A stretch of 64,000 nt of DNA. Source: an uncultured Oscillospiraceae bacterium. GTDB taxonomy: Bacteria > Bacillota > Clostridia > Oscillospirales > Oscillospiraceae. The stretch covers positions 1 to 64,000 of the forward strand of contig CANQCS010000007.1 in NCBI GenBank assembly GCA_947589745.1, written 5' to 3'. Both the position numbers and the translations under genes were made by a program. A model generated the notes under the pieces. That model made no database searches. It was not told where the DNA came from and saw only the letters and a program-made list of their open reading frames with translations. Positions 17,511-26,101 of the stretch are shown here, one piece after another (position 1 is the stretch's first letter; each line of letters begins with the position of its first letter).

Positions 17511-18347
17511 ATGAGCGGTACGCTGTATCTGGTAGCCACACCCATCGGCAACCTGGGGGACTTCAGTCCGCGGGCTGTCACCACGCTGTCCGAGGCGGAC
17601 TTCATCGCCGCCGAGGACACCCGCGTGACCATGAAGCTGCTGAACCACTTTGACATCCGCCGGCCTCTGGTGAGCTACCACGAGCACAACAAGGCCGCCG
17701 CGGGCCAGGCGGTGCTGGCCCGCCTGCTGGCGGGCGAGAGCTGCGCCCTGGTCACTGACGCCGGGACCCCGGCGGTCAGCGACCCGGGCGAGGACCTGGT
17801 GCGCCTCTGCGCGGAGAACGGCGTGCCGGTGGTGTCCATCCCTGGCTGCTGCGCGCTGGTGTCCGCCCTGGCGGTCAGCGGCCTGCCCACCGGGCGGTTC
17901 ACCTTCGAGGGGTTTTTGCCGGTCAACAAAAAGGAGCGGCGGGAGCGGCTCCAGGCCCTGCTCACCGAGGAGCGGACCATGATCTTCTATGAGGCCCCCC
18001 ACCGCCTGCGCGCCACCCTGTCGGACCTGCTGGAGGCATTCGGCGACCGGCTAATCTCCCTCTGCCGGGAGCTGACCAAGCTCCACGAGGAGACGGTCCG
18101 CACCACCCTGGCGGGCGCGGTGGCCCTCTATGGGGAGCGGGAGCCCAAGGGGGAGTATGTGCTGGTGCTGGCCGGAGCAGCACCGGCAGCGGAGGCTGCC
18201 GTCACTCTGGAGGCGGCGGTAGCCATGGTGCTGGAGCGCCGGGCCGCCGGAGAACGGATGAAGGATGCCGTGCGGCAGGTGGCCGCCGACACCAACATCC
18301 CCAAAAACGAATTATATGATGCCGCCCTGCGGGCGGCACAACAATAA
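17511..18347 (+). CDS. rsmI: 16S rRNA (cytidine(1402)-2'-O)-methyltransferase RsmI
   Basis: SAM-dependent tetrapyrrole-methylase-fold enzyme of 278 aa that 2'-O-methylates C1402 of 16S rRNA. Diagnostic segments are LYLVATPIGNLGD at the N-terminus, AAEDTRVTMKLL, LVTDAGTPAVSDPG and VSIPGCCALVSAL, then FEGFLPVNKKERRERL. The length is normal for the family. The ATG at 17511 has GAAAGG upstream. The stop lies just before repeat A4, which separates it from the convergent hemolysin III gene. Confidence 0.95.
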   Translation: MSGTLYLVATPIGNLGDFSPRAVTTLSEADFIAAEDTRVTMKLLNHFDIRRPLVSYHEHNKAAAGQAVLARLLAGESCALVTDAGTPAVSDPGEDLVRLCAENGVPVVSIPGCCALVSALAVSGLPTGRFTFEGFLPVNKKERRERLQALLTEERTMIFYEAPHRLRATLSDLLEAFGDRLISLCRELTKLHEETVRTTLAGAVALYGEREPKGEYVLVLAGAAPAAEAAVTLEAAVAMVLERRAAGERMKDAVRQVAADTNIPKNELYDAALRAAQQ

Positions 18348-18352
18348 CTGCG

Positions 18353-18995
18353 TAGGGGCGTGGGGGCGACAGCCCCCTAATGCTGTGCGTAGGGGCCTCC
18401 GGCCCCTACCACCTTTTTTCTTCTCGCAGCTTCGCCGAGCACCCTGGGTTACTTTTTGTGCAAACAAAAAGTAACCAAAAAATTGCTCAAGGGGCTGGGG
18501 CCCCTTGAGAATCCCCGGGGATGACGGTTAAGGGCAGATGGATGTTGGGTAGGAGCCAGAGAAAGCATTCATCGGTACTGCCCCCTTGTTTTTCCGTATT
18601 CTTACTGCCGGTTGCTCCGTTCCACTACGCAATTGATGGATGTTTCGTTTCGGGCCGTATACGGGAATCTGTCCTGTGCGTAGTGGAACGGAGCAGAACG
18701 CAGTTGGACAAGCACAAAAACGACCAACGCACCCAATGAGCCCCTGCCCCAGCGCTTCACTCTCCTTGGGGACATACTCACTGTAGCCGCAACACCTCAT
18801 ACACGGGAGCAAGAACAGTTTAGACAGGGCAGACCAAAGGTGGAGCGCAAAACTAAACAAAAAATAAGGAAAGATTTTTAAGAAAACCATTCCTGGTTTT
18901 CTTAAACGTGCTTTTGGTTACTTTTCCCACGAGGGAAAAGTAACCCCGGGGTGCACCCATCGGGGGTGCAGATCAGCCCCGGTGGGGGCGGAGCC
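18353..18995 (+). repeat. Dispersed repeat family A, copy 4
   Basis: Complete copy in the head-left orientation. The head hairpin GGGTTACTTTTTG/CAAAAAGTAACC is at about 18445-18477, then the terminator-like CTCAAGGGGC/GCCCCTTGAG. The 18-bp inverted repeat GCTCCGTTCCACTACGCA lies at 18614-18631 and, inverted, at 18677-18694, with a 45-base loop. Then come TCTCCTTGGGGACATACTCA, TAAGAAAACC/GGTTTTCTTA and the tail hairpin GGTTACTTTTCCC/GGGAAAAGTAACC at about 18916-18945. Confidence 0.88.
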
Positions 18996-19010
18996 CCCAC
19001 GCACCAACAA

Positions 19011-19033
19011 GGCCCCGCCGGAACGGCGGGGCC
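19011..19033 (-). terminator. Terminator-like hairpin after the hemolysin III gene
   Basis: GGCCCCGCCG / CGGCGGGGCC with a 3-base loop, just past the stop codon. The following T tract on the minus strand is weak. Confidence 0.6.
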
Positions 19034-19039
19034 AGTCTT

Positions 19040-19684
19040 TTAGACGCATGTCAGTGCAATGCACAAGTATTGTAGTATGCTGCCGGCCAGCACGAACAGG
19101 TGCCACACGAAGTGCATATAGTGCTTCTGTGACTTATAGAAAATAATCCCTACCGTGTAGGCCACGCCGCCGGCGGCCAACAGCGCCAGTCCCAGCGGCG
19201 GCAGCGCCGCCACCACGGCCCGGAGGGCCACCACGACCAGCCAGCCCATCAGCGCGTACAGCACCAGCGACACCTTGTCGAACCGCTTCAGGTCGATGGC
19301 GTTCAGCGTCACGCCGATCACCGCCAGCGTCGTGTTGGTCAGAAACAGGATCCAGCCCATCCGTCCCCCAATCACCAGCAGCGACATGGGGATATACGTC
19401 CCCAGGATCAGCAGGAAGATGGAGCAGTGGTCCATCACCCGGAGCTTCGCTTTCCGCTCCGGCTCCTTCGCCCCGTGGTACACCGCCGAGGCCGTGTACA
19501 ACAGCACCAGGCTGGCCGCGTAGGCCCCCAGGCTGAACACCGCCTTGGGCGAGCCGCTCCTGGCCGCCCGCAGCACCAGCGGCACTGTCCCGACCAGCGC
19601 CAACAGCGCCCCGGCCCCGTGGGAGATGGTGTTCGCCAGCTCCTCTCCTACCGTCTGGGCCCGCTTCATCGTCTTATCCTCCAT
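19040..19684 (-). CDS. Hemolysin III family membrane protein
   Basis: Seven-helix membrane protein of 214 aa of the HlyIII/PAQR superfamily. The N-terminal GEELANTISHGAGALLAL carries the first conserved histidine. TASAVYHG and VMDHCSIFLLILGTYIP carry the metal-binding Ser/His/Asp pattern, and the C-terminal HYMHFVWHLFVLAGS supplies the last two histidines. Bacterial members are presumed hydrolases of membrane lipids; the hemolysin name is historical. The ATG at 19684 has AAAGGAGG upstream. It is transcribed divergently from the DUF1836 gene across an AT-rich region. Confidence 0.92.
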   Translation of the reverse strand: MEDKTMKRAQTVGEELANTISHGAGALLALVGTVPLVLRAARSGSPKAVFSLGAYAASLVLLYTASAVYHGAKEPERKAKLRVMDHCSIFLLILGTYIPMSLLVIGGRMGWILFLTNTTLAVIGVTLNAIDLKRFDKVSLVLYALMGWLVVVALRAVVAALPPLGLALLAAGGVAYTVGIIFYKSQKHYMHFVWHLFVLAGSILQYLCIALTCV

Positions 19685-19798
19685 AACGGTCCTCCTTTCA
19701 GATACCGTAAAATATGTTATCTAATATTCTATATTATTATATATCGCTTGTTTCATTATGTCAAGCATCCGGCCCGGATTATTTTTTGATCTTACATA

Positions 19799-19827
19799 TT
19801 GCATTATGCGGCAAAAACAGATATACT
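19799..19827 (+). promoter_or_regulatory. Promoter of the DUF1836 gene
   Basis: TTGCAT at 19799-19804 and TATACT at 19822-19827 with a 17-base spacer, in an AT-rich divergent intergenic region. Confidence 0.6.
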
Positions 19828-19857
19828 GTACGTAACCAAAATTACGAGGAGGCTGCT

Positions 19858-20460
19858 ATGCTTACGGACAACGAGACGGCCGCGCGGCGGATGACGGAGT
19901 GGGCGGGGATCCTGGCCCAGTTCGACCTGCCCGACTGGGACCGCCTGCCACAGCTGGATCTGTACATGGACCAGGTCATCATCCTGCTCAACCGCTACCT
20001 CTCCCCCGTGGAGCATGACGACGAGGACGAGAAGTCCATTACCGCCAGCATCATCAACAACTACGTGCGGATGAAGGTGATGCCCCCGCCGGTGAAGAAG
20101 AAATACTCCCGGGTCCACATCGCCTACCTCATCATCATCTGCATCCTCAAGCAGAGCCTCAGCATCTCCCGCATCCAGCGGATGCTGCCCGCCGACCACG
20201 GCGAGGAGGCGGTGCGGGAGTTGTACACCGAGTTCGTGGCACGGTTCCGCTCCACGGTGGGGTTCATGCGGCAGCTCTCCTTCCAGGACGGGCATCTCAC
20301 CCCGGCCACGCTGGACGTGACGCTGCCCCAGAGCAGCGGGGCCCTGGTGACCACCTCCGCCATCTTCGCCGCCCTGGCCAAGTCCCTGACGGAGTACCTA
20401 CTCCAGGAGGAGCCCGTCCAGGCCGGGCAGGAAGAGAAGAAGGACAAGAAGGAAAAGTAA
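19858..20460 (+). CDS. DUF1836 domain protein
   Basis: Protein of 200 aa. The central part (DLYMDQVIILLNRYL ... SIINNYVRMKVMPPPVKKKYSRVHIAYLIIICILKQ) matches the DUF1836 pattern, whose N-terminal part resembles a MerR-like helix-turn-helix (TASIINNYVRMKVM being the recognition-helix region). It is therefore probably a DNA-binding regulator, though no target is known. The ATG at 19858 follows ACGAGGAGG. It is a single-gene unit with its own promoter and a hairpin terminator. The C-terminus is Lys/Glu-rich. Confidence 0.85.
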   Translation: MLTDNETAARRMTEWAGILAQFDLPDWDRLPQLDLYMDQVIILLNRYLSPVEHDDEDEKSITASIINNYVRMKVMPPPVKKKYSRVHIAYLIIICILKQSLSISRIQRMLPADHGEEAVRELYTEFVARFRSTVGFMRQLSFQDGHLTPATLDVTLPQSSGALVTTSAIFAALAKSLTEYLLQEEPVQAGQEEKKDKKEK

Positions 20461-20474
20461 TGCAGGACATACAG

Positions 20475-20508
20475 GAAGAGCCCGGAGGCCAGCGCCTCCG
20501 GGCTCTTC
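20475..20508 (+). terminator. Terminator after the DUF1836 gene
   Basis: Stem GAAGAGCCCGGAGGC / GCCTCCGGGCTCTTC followed by CATATCTTTT. Confidence 0.8.
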
Positions 20509-20542
20509 CATATCTTTTGGAACACAACACACCGAATTCGAT

Positions 20543-20664
20543 CATACTTTTTCTTGAAAGAAAAAGTATCAAAAAGAACTTTATCCTCGCTCTCAAAGCG
20601 TTGCGATTCCTACATTTTCCGCACGGTAACGAAGTGCACTTTTCATGAGAGAATAGTATCAATA
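20543..20664 (+). repeat. Dispersed repeat family C, copy 3
   Basis: Opens with the hairpin ATACTTTTTCTT/AAGAAAAAGTAT. Then come CAAAAAGAACTTTATCCTCG, GCGTTGCGATTCCTACATTT and CCGCACGGTAACGAAGTG, closing with GAGAGAATAGTATCA. The right end supplies the TGA stop codon of the convergent DegV gene (minus strand). Confidence 0.82.
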
Positions 20665-21492
20665 GGTCAGCACGATACCGCCGTCGTTGGCGTAGACGGT
20701 AGAGATGCCGCTGGCGGGGACGATGAGCACCTCCCGGAACTTGCACCGCCTGTGGAGCAGGTCACGGACGTGCTCCGCCCGCTCCGGGCAGTTGCACTGG
20801 GTGATGATGGCCCGGCGTCCTACGTGGCCTGGGTCGTCGGCGGCGTGGGAGACCATCTTGGCCAGGGTCTGGCGGATGGTGAGGCCCTGGCTGAGCTTCT
20901 GGATCTCGCCTTCAGGGGTGGAGCCGCAGAGGAGCTTGACGTGCAGGGCGCCAGTGACGATGGACTGCATCTTGGTGAGGCGGCCGTTCTTGCGGAGATT
21001 GTCCAGGTTTTCCAGGACAAACAGGGTCCGCATGTCGCTGATGTACCGCTCCACCTCCTCCACCACCTGGGCGAAGGGCATCCCGCGCTCGGCCCGCTCC
21101 CGGACCTCCAGGGCGATCTGGGTCTGTCCCGAGGTGGCGGAGCGGGAGTTGAAGACGTGGACGTTGGCCTTGCCGCCCTCGTCGCGGTAGAAGTTGACGC
21201 CCTGAACGGCGGCGTTGTAGGAGCCGGAGAGCCGGGCGGAGAGGGTGACGATGTAGTTGTCGCCGTCGTTGATGAACTGGCTGGCATACAGTCCCGGGGC
21301 GGGACAGGAGGTCTTGGGCGCGTCGGGCCATGCCTTCATCTTGGCCAGAAGCTCGCCCTGCACCAGGGATTGGTCGTCCACCATGGTCTCCGCGCCCACC
21401 TGGATATTCAGGGGGATCTTGACAATGTGCGCGTCGGCGCGCATATCCGGCGTGAAATCGGTACAGCTGTCACAGAGCAGTTTATATCTCAT
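20659..21492 (-). CDS. DegV family fatty-acid-binding protein
   Basis: Protein of 277 aa of the DegV/FakB family, which presents a bound fatty acid for phosphorylation by FakA. It starts with YKLLCDSCTDFTPDM, the usual opening (SxxD), has TSCPAPGLYASQF and the lipid-contact SARLSGSYNAA, then VFNSRSATSGQ and LENLDNLRKNGRLTKMQ. No fakA is in the window. The ATG at 21492 is preferred over an in-frame TTG at 21507. A strong TTGACA/TATAAT promoter with an overlapping palindrome lies upstream. The stop codon falls inside repeat C3. Confidence 0.9.
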   Translation of the reverse strand: MRYKLLCDSCTDFTPDMRADAHIVKIPLNIQVGAETMVDDQSLVQGELLAKMKAWPDAPKTSCPAPGLYASQFINDGDNYIVTLSARLSGSYNAAVQGVNFYRDEGGKANVHVFNSRSATSGQTQIALEVRERAERGMPFAQVVEEVERYISDMRTLFVLENLDNLRKNGRLTKMQSIVTGALHVKLLCGSTPEGEIQKLSQGLTIRQTLAKMVSHAADDPGHVGRRAIITQCNCPERAEHVRDLLHRRCKFREVLIVPASGISTVYANDGGIVLTY

Positions 21493-21512
21493 CTCACGAG
21501 CCCCCAAACGTA

Positions 21513-21554
21513 ATACGATATATTAGATTATATCGTATCTGAAAAAAATGTCAA
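21513..21554 (-). promoter_or_regulatory. Promoter with overlapping palindromic operator upstream of the DegV gene
   Basis: On the minus strand TTGACA (21549-21554) and TATAAT (21527-21532) are spaced by 16 bases. A perfect 10-bp inverted repeat, ATACGATATA / TATATCGTAT with a 6-base centre, spans 21513-21538 and covers the -10 box. This is the expected layout of a repressor site; the repressor is not in the window. Confidence 0.7.
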
Positions 21555-21687
21555 TAAATATTTTCATTTTTTCCAAACTGTACGCACCCCCAGGGGGCAC
21601 CGGTGTGACTTTTTGCACGTGCAAGAAGTCGCTAAAAACAGCGTCTCTTCACTGACATTGATGGGAAACGAACCGCAGAAAAATTTT

Positions 21688-21720
21688 GGGCCCTGCGTCA
21701 TGTGACGCAGGGCCCTTTTT
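21688..21720 (-). terminator. Terminator after mscS
   Basis: Stem GGGCCCTGCGTCA / TGACGCAGGGCCC with a T run on either side, so it can work in both directions. It lies 63 bases past the mscS stop. Confidence 0.85.
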
Positions 21721-21782
21721 CAATCGCTTCCATACCACGTCTTTGCGGGATCCAAAGTTTCGCTGAGGCAAGATACCGCCCC

Positions 21783-22586
21783 TTATTTTGCCGTCTCGAT
21801 GACACGCACCGCAGGAGCCTGGACGCCGGCGGCGCCCATCGCTTCGATGATGCTCTGGGTCAGGTCAAAGTACACATCCCAATAGTCCTCATTCCTGCAC
21901 CATGCCCTGACGGTAAAGGTCATCGCCTCGTTGGTGCCACCATTCACCCGGGCGAAGGGCTTGGCAGGGGAGTCAAGGACCTTATCGTTGGCCTCCATTA
22001 CTTTACACATGAGCTTCTGTACCTCAGAGGGGTCCTCGCTTTTGGCGCACGCAAATTCCAGATCGACCCGGCGGAACTGCTCGGAGGAATAATCGACGAT
22101 ATTGGTGTTCATCAGATTTCCGTTCGGGACGGTGATCCGCTTGTTGTCCAGCGTCAGGATCACCGTGTAGAACATGGTGATCTCCTTCACCACGCCGGAC
22201 ACCCCGGAGGCATCCACATAGTCGTCCAGCTTAAAGGGCTTGAAGATCATCAGCATGATGCCGCCGGCCAGATTGGACAGCGCACCCTGCAGGGCCAGGC
22301 CGATAGCGACGCCTGCGGAGGCCAACGCGGCCACGATGGAGGCCATCGGTACGCCCAGGATACCAATAATGGAGATTGCGAGCAGCAGGTACAGGGCGAT
22401 CTTCACAAAGCTGATGCTAAAGGTCTTCACCGCGCCATCCACGCGGTCCAGCAGCTTGCTGTTGTTCAGCAGTTTCAGGAGGGCGTTGATGAGGATTTTA
22501 CCAACAATCAATACGAGGATCGCCAGCAGGATCGTGCTGCCCACAGAAGTGGCCAGGTTTGCCAGAGAAGTGATGATTGCGTCCAT
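21783..22586 (-). CDS. mscS: Small-conductance mechanosensitive channel MscS
   Basis: Homoheptameric membrane channel, 267 aa, that opens under hypo-osmotic stress. Three N-terminal hydrophobic helices lead to the pore-lining TM3: ASAGVAIGLALQGALSNLAGGIMLMIFKPF carries the Ala/Gly packing pattern and the Q-G-x-L-S-N-L-A-G motif. The beta domain follows (TVPNGNLMNTNIVDYS). The length matches E. coli MscS. The ATG at 22586 has GGAAGAA upstream. It is monocistronic with a strong terminator. Confidence 0.95.
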   Translation of the reverse strand: MDAIITSLANLATSVGSTILLAILVLIVGKILINALLKLLNNSKLLDRVDGAVKTFSISFVKIALYLLLAISIIGILGVPMASIVAALASAGVAIGLALQGALSNLAGGIMLMIFKPFKLDDYVDASGVSGVVKEITMFYTVILTLDNKRITVPNGNLMNTNIVDYSSEQFRRVDLEFACAKSEDPSEVQKLMCKVMEANDKVLDSPAKPFARVNGGTNEAMTFTVRAWCRNEDYWDVYFDLTQSIIEAMGAAGVQAPAVRVIETAK

Positions 22587-23103
22587 AAGTATTCTTCCTT
22601 TCTGATTCCGTTATTTTGCTGTAAACTATGTGAATATAGCGTAACACAGAACTATCCCCGAGTCAATTCATATAATCCATGAAATTGGACGCGGCTTTTC
22701 GACAAATACTCCAATACTACCTTCTTATATGCCGGAAATCTCAAATAATATGGTCATTTTCCGGCGTGCCTGCGAAAATGACCATGCGTATTAAATGACG
22801 ACCGAATGAATAAATATAGGATAAATCCCGCAGAAATCCTTAAAGAAAATACCTGAGCTTTTCTTGCCATTAAAGAAATATTTATCTCGGTTCCCCACTC
22901 CCCTCAGTCCCACCTTTCTGCCACAGCCTTTTCGGAACAGGAAGGCAACCAGCCTCTGTCCAAGTCGATGCCCTCCTGCTTTTTTTGATGCGGGAGGGGA
23001 GAAGAGGGGGAAGCACCAACACATGGGTGCGCTCCTCTGTGACGGCATGTTCCGATGCCTTCGGCGTGAGCCTTGCCCTGACCGTCACCGGGCTTGCGAA
23101 TAC
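22587..23103. other. Gene-free stretch with one perfect hairpin
   Basis: About 500 bases with conflicting short open frames on both strands and no ribosome site or recognisable protein. A perfect 11-bp inverted repeat, ATGGTCATTTT / AAAATGACCAT with a 14-base centre, lies at 22750-22785. It could be an operator, terminator or recombination site; nothing in the sequence decides this. The part nearest mscS is AT-rich and probably holds its promoter. Confidence 0.4.
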
Positions 23104-23376
23104 CTACAGGACCTTTCCGTTTTCATCGGTCTCTCTCCCGTCCCTATCATAAAAACGGGTATGGCCCCGCTTATCCTCCCTCACATAGATGCCGTCTCCC
23201 GGGCAAGAATCACCGCAGGCTTCATCTTTGTATTCCTCATCATCTTCCATCTCATCGCCGTCATCCTCTTTCTCAGGAAGTTCGATATGCAGATGGATGT
23301 TGACGGGCTGCGGGCGTGAAGCCCGCAGGAGAGATTTTGCCGCTTCATAACCGATGAACCACTTCAGAAGTCCCAT
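23104..23376 (-). CDS. Small acidic hypothetical protein (90 aa)
   Basis: Starts MGLLKWFIGYEAAKSLLRA, an amphipathic N-terminal segment, followed by VNIHLHIELPEKE and a strongly acidic middle (DDGDEMEDDEEYKDE), then a charged C-terminus with GIYVREDKRGHTRFYDRDG. Not recognised. GGGAGGG lies six bases before the ATG at 23376, which supports translation. A longer in-frame start at 23391 would overlap that ribosome site. Composition suggests a soluble protein. Neighbours give no clue. Confidence 0.6.
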   Translation of the reverse strand: MGLLKWFIGYEAAKSLLRASRPQPVNIHLHIELPEKEDDGDEMEDDEEYKDEACGDSCPGDGIYVREDKRGHTRFYDRDGRETDENGKVL

Positions 23377-23534
23377 ATTGATCCCTCCCATGATATCGTT
23401 TGCCGTAGCGTTTTCTCACACGCAACGGGGGAATAATTGTCCTGAGCGACATGGATGACGCCGCACGGAGCAACGCCGCTCTTTCTCAGCAGGTTTTGCA
23501 TCACAGTGCTGTCCCTTTGAATATCTATCCAAAA

Positions 23535-24734
23535 TTACCCGTCTCTGCGGCGCTTTCCGGTCTTGATGGAGGCCGCGTAGGCGCTGTTGCACAGCCCCAG
23601 CACGGCGGACACGGTGAACAGCATCTCGATGCCCAGCGTGTGCCAGATCCACCCGCCGAAAAGGGCGATGAAGACCGTGATGATGTGGTTCACCGACACG
23701 CCGGTGGAGATGGTGGCCTTCACCTCGTCTGCGCTGTCCGCCAGGTCCTGGACGTACACATTGGAGGCCATGGAGGCCAGGGAGATCACCGCGTCCAGCA
23801 CATAGTTCACGCAGCAGACCAGGAAGGCGATATCCCTGGGGAAGAGGTAGTGGGCGAAGCCGTAGAAGAAGCACACGATCACCAGGATGAGGGTGTCCAT
23901 CACCATGACGATCTTGTAGCCCACCCGGTCGATGATCTTGCCCACCACCGGGGCCGCGAAGAAGCAGGCCACCGCCGACACCGCGAACAGCAGGCTGATG
24001 GTGGCGGCCCCCGCGCCGTAGAACAGCACCAGCACATAGGGCCCGAAGGTAAAGAACACCTGCTTCCTGGCCCCGTAGAAGACCTCCAGCATGTAGTACT
24101 TGGTGAACTTCCGGTGGAAGTAGAACCGCCGCCTGGTCTCGTCGGTACGGCTGCTGCCGGTGAGCCCCAGGGAGCAGACCGCGCTCACCGCCGCCAGCGC
24201 CGCGGCGGCCCAGAAGAAGGCGTTATAGGCCCCGCCGCCGGACAGGAAGGAGAAGGCCGCCACGATCACCAGATACCCCGCCAGGGTCCCGATCTGGTTG
24301 GCGGAGTTCTGGGCCCCCAGGGCGGCCCCGCCCCGGCCCTCCTGGGCGTACTCCAGGGACAGGGTGTTCTTCATGCCCAGCTGGACGTGCTCGCCGAAGG
24401 AGTAGGTGCAGATGGCCAGAGTGGCCAGGACCTTGGTGGGGGGCAGCACCGCGTGCATCCCCATGCCCACCAGCATGATCACCGCCCCCAGCTTATAGAG
24501 CGACTCCGCCGACAGCAGATAGAAGGCGGCCAGCACGAACACCAGGGCCACGCCGGGGAGCTCCCGGAAGAACTCCGTCACGCCCCGGTCCATCTCGCCC
24601 ATGCCCACGATCTCCGCCAGGAAGTTGTCCAGCATCCCCTTGTACAGCCCGTAGGACAGGCCAGTGATCAGGATGGAGAGCAGGAACAGCTTGTACTTCG
24701 AGTCTTCTTTGAAAATCTGTCTGAGTTTACCCAT
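23535..24734 (-). CDS. MFS transporter
   Basis: Major facilitator superfamily membrane protein of 399 aa with about 12 hydrophobic helices. The loop between helices 6 and 7 is Arg-rich (SRTDETRRRFYFHRKF). The second half carries the repeated GKIIDRVGYKIVM motif. The substrate is unknown; the overall look is of a drug or small-metabolite exporter. The ATG at 24734 has AAGGAGAA upstream. The promoter region carries a long perfect palindrome, so the gene is probably under local repressor control. Confidence 0.88.
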   Translation of the reverse strand: MGKLRQIFKEDSKYKLFLLSILITGLSYGLYKGMLDNFLAEIVGMGEMDRGVTEFFRELPGVALVFVLAAFYLLSAESLYKLGAVIMLVGMGMHAVLPPTKVLATLAICTYSFGEHVQLGMKNTLSLEYAQEGRGGAALGAQNSANQIGTLAGYLVIVAAFSFLSGGGAYNAFFWAAAALAAVSAVCSLGLTGSSRTDETRRRFYFHRKFTKYYMLEVFYGARKQVFFTFGPYVLVLFYGAGAATISLLFAVSAVACFFAAPVVGKIIDRVGYKIVMVMDTLILVIVCFFYGFAHYLFPRDIAFLVCCVNYVLDAVISLASMASNVYVQDLADSADEVKATISTGVSVNHIITVFIALFGGWIWHTLGIEMLFTVSAVLGLCNSAYAASIKTGKRRRDG

Positions 24735-24847
24735 GCCCTATTCTCCTTAAAGAGATTTTCTCCCGGCAAAATGGGTTTGTCCTCCATTGTACCCGCTCCT
24801 TTCTGAAAACAATTACTGCCCGTTTTCCCTCCCGGCGGACGCACAAA

Positions 24848-24886
24848 GCCGCCGTATGCGATACATCCAGTATAGCATACGGCGGC
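24848..24886 (-). promoter_or_regulatory. Palindromic operator over the MFS gene promoter
   Basis: Perfect 12-bp arms GCCGCCGTATGC (24848-24859) and GCATACGGCGGC (24875-24886) enclose, on the minus strand, TATACT as a -10 box, with TTGCGC 18 bases upstream of it. The promoter sits inside the palindrome, as for TetR/MarR-type sites. Confidence 0.6.
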
Positions 24887-24975
24887 GGCAGAGCGCAAGA
24901 AAGAAACGGAGAAAGTCGTCAATTCTTGGCGTTTTGCAGAGATTTGCTACAGCGTAAGGAATGGCGGCCGCTTTA

Positions 24976-25956
24976 TCAAATATCTGCGGGAAAACAAATG
25001 GAGGCGTTTTTTCTGGCCTGTGTCAAAGTATCCATCACGGACAGGCTGCGCTCCAACATCTGCCGGCATGATGCCAAATCCTTTTCGGACATCATTTTCA
25101 GAAAGGCAGTGAACTCCGGGGCCAATCGGTCCGAGGGAGCGTCGTCATAGTGTTCCTCCTCTCCGGTATTCAGATGGAGCGTGATCTTCCCGCATGTATT
25201 TGCAGGGGTGTCCTGGATCAGATATCCTTTTGTCCCCTGTATCATGCAGTAGGACGGCGAGGCGCTGTCTTTTGCGGCCATACATGCGGCCTGAAAGCGG
25301 CCATAATCCAGGATAAGAATACCGCTGGTATCAATCCCTCGCTCCATATGGGGATAATAGGAGACCTTTTGCGGCGGCCCGAATAGTCCACAGAGGTAGT
25401 GAATATGATACACGTTTAAGTCCATCAGCGCGCCACCGGATTTTTCTGGGTCAAATACCGGAGGGGTTTCGCCAGCCAGGAATGCGTTGTACCGGCTGCT
25501 GTACTGGCTGAAATTACACACCGCCAGCTTGATGTCCCCGATTCGGGGAAGCAGGGAGGGGAGCGTTATGTAATTCGGCAGATACGCGGTGCTGATGGCC
25601 TCAAAGAGGAACAGCCCCTTTTCCCGTGCCAGCGCGGCCAGCTCCGACGCCTCCCTGATGTTGCTGGCCAATGGCTTTTCCACGATCGCGCTGACGTTGG
25701 AGGCAAGGGCCTGCCGCGCCAGAGAAGCGTGGAGTGAGTTCGGGACCGCGATGTATACCGCGTCCATACCGCTTTCCGCCAGCATCTGTTGATAGTCACA
25801 AAAAGCAGCGGGTATTCCGTATTCCTCACAAAGAGCTTCTGCGGTTTTCCGCGACCGCGGTGTGCTGCAAACAGCAGCAATTTCCCATCCGCAGCGCTTT
25901 ATGACGGGGATCGCCGTTTTGGCGATCATGCCGGTTCCAACGACTCCAAGCCTCAT
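24976..25956 (-). CDS. Gfo/Idh/MocA family oxidoreductase
   Basis: NAD(P)-dependent sugar or polyol dehydrogenase of 326 aa. The N-terminal Rossmann motif is VVGTGMIAK at residues 4-12. AVYIAVPNSLHASLA is the second-strand motif and VEKPLASN carries the catalytic Lys region. The C-terminal half is the alpha/beta substrate domain, with GALMDLNVYHIHYLCGLFG. It lies 145 bases downstream of a melibiose-type sugar transporter on the same strand, so the two may handle the same sugar. The ATG at 25956 has AGGAG upstream. Confidence 0.9.
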   Translation of the reverse strand: MRLGVVGTGMIAKTAIPVIKRCGWEIAAVCSTPRSRKTAEALCEEYGIPAAFCDYQQMLAESGMDAVYIAVPNSLHASLARQALASNVSAIVEKPLASNIREASELAALAREKGLFLFEAISTAYLPNYITLPSLLPRIGDIKLAVCNFSQYSSRYNAFLAGETPPVFDPEKSGGALMDLNVYHIHYLCGLFGPPQKVSYYPHMERGIDTSGILILDYGRFQAACMAAKDSASPSYCMIQGTKGYLIQDTPANTCGKITLHLNTGEEEHYDDAPSDRLAPEFTAFLKMMSEKDLASCRQMLERSLSVMDTLTQARKNASICFPADI

Positions 25957-26101
25957 ATTCGTAACTCCTATGGATGAATTTTTGGGTACAGCGTTATTGC
26001 TTTGTGTAGGGGCGTTATGCTCAGAAATTACGACTGGCGCACAGCGCAGCCGTCAGGCCGCCTTTAGCGGCCCCCGCCAATCCTTTTCCGGCAGTCTCAA
26101 A

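Noticed and set aside
22791..23319. Overlapping short frames on both strands between mscS and the 90-aa gene
   Set aside because: They conflict with each other, lack ribosome sites and match nothing recognisable.
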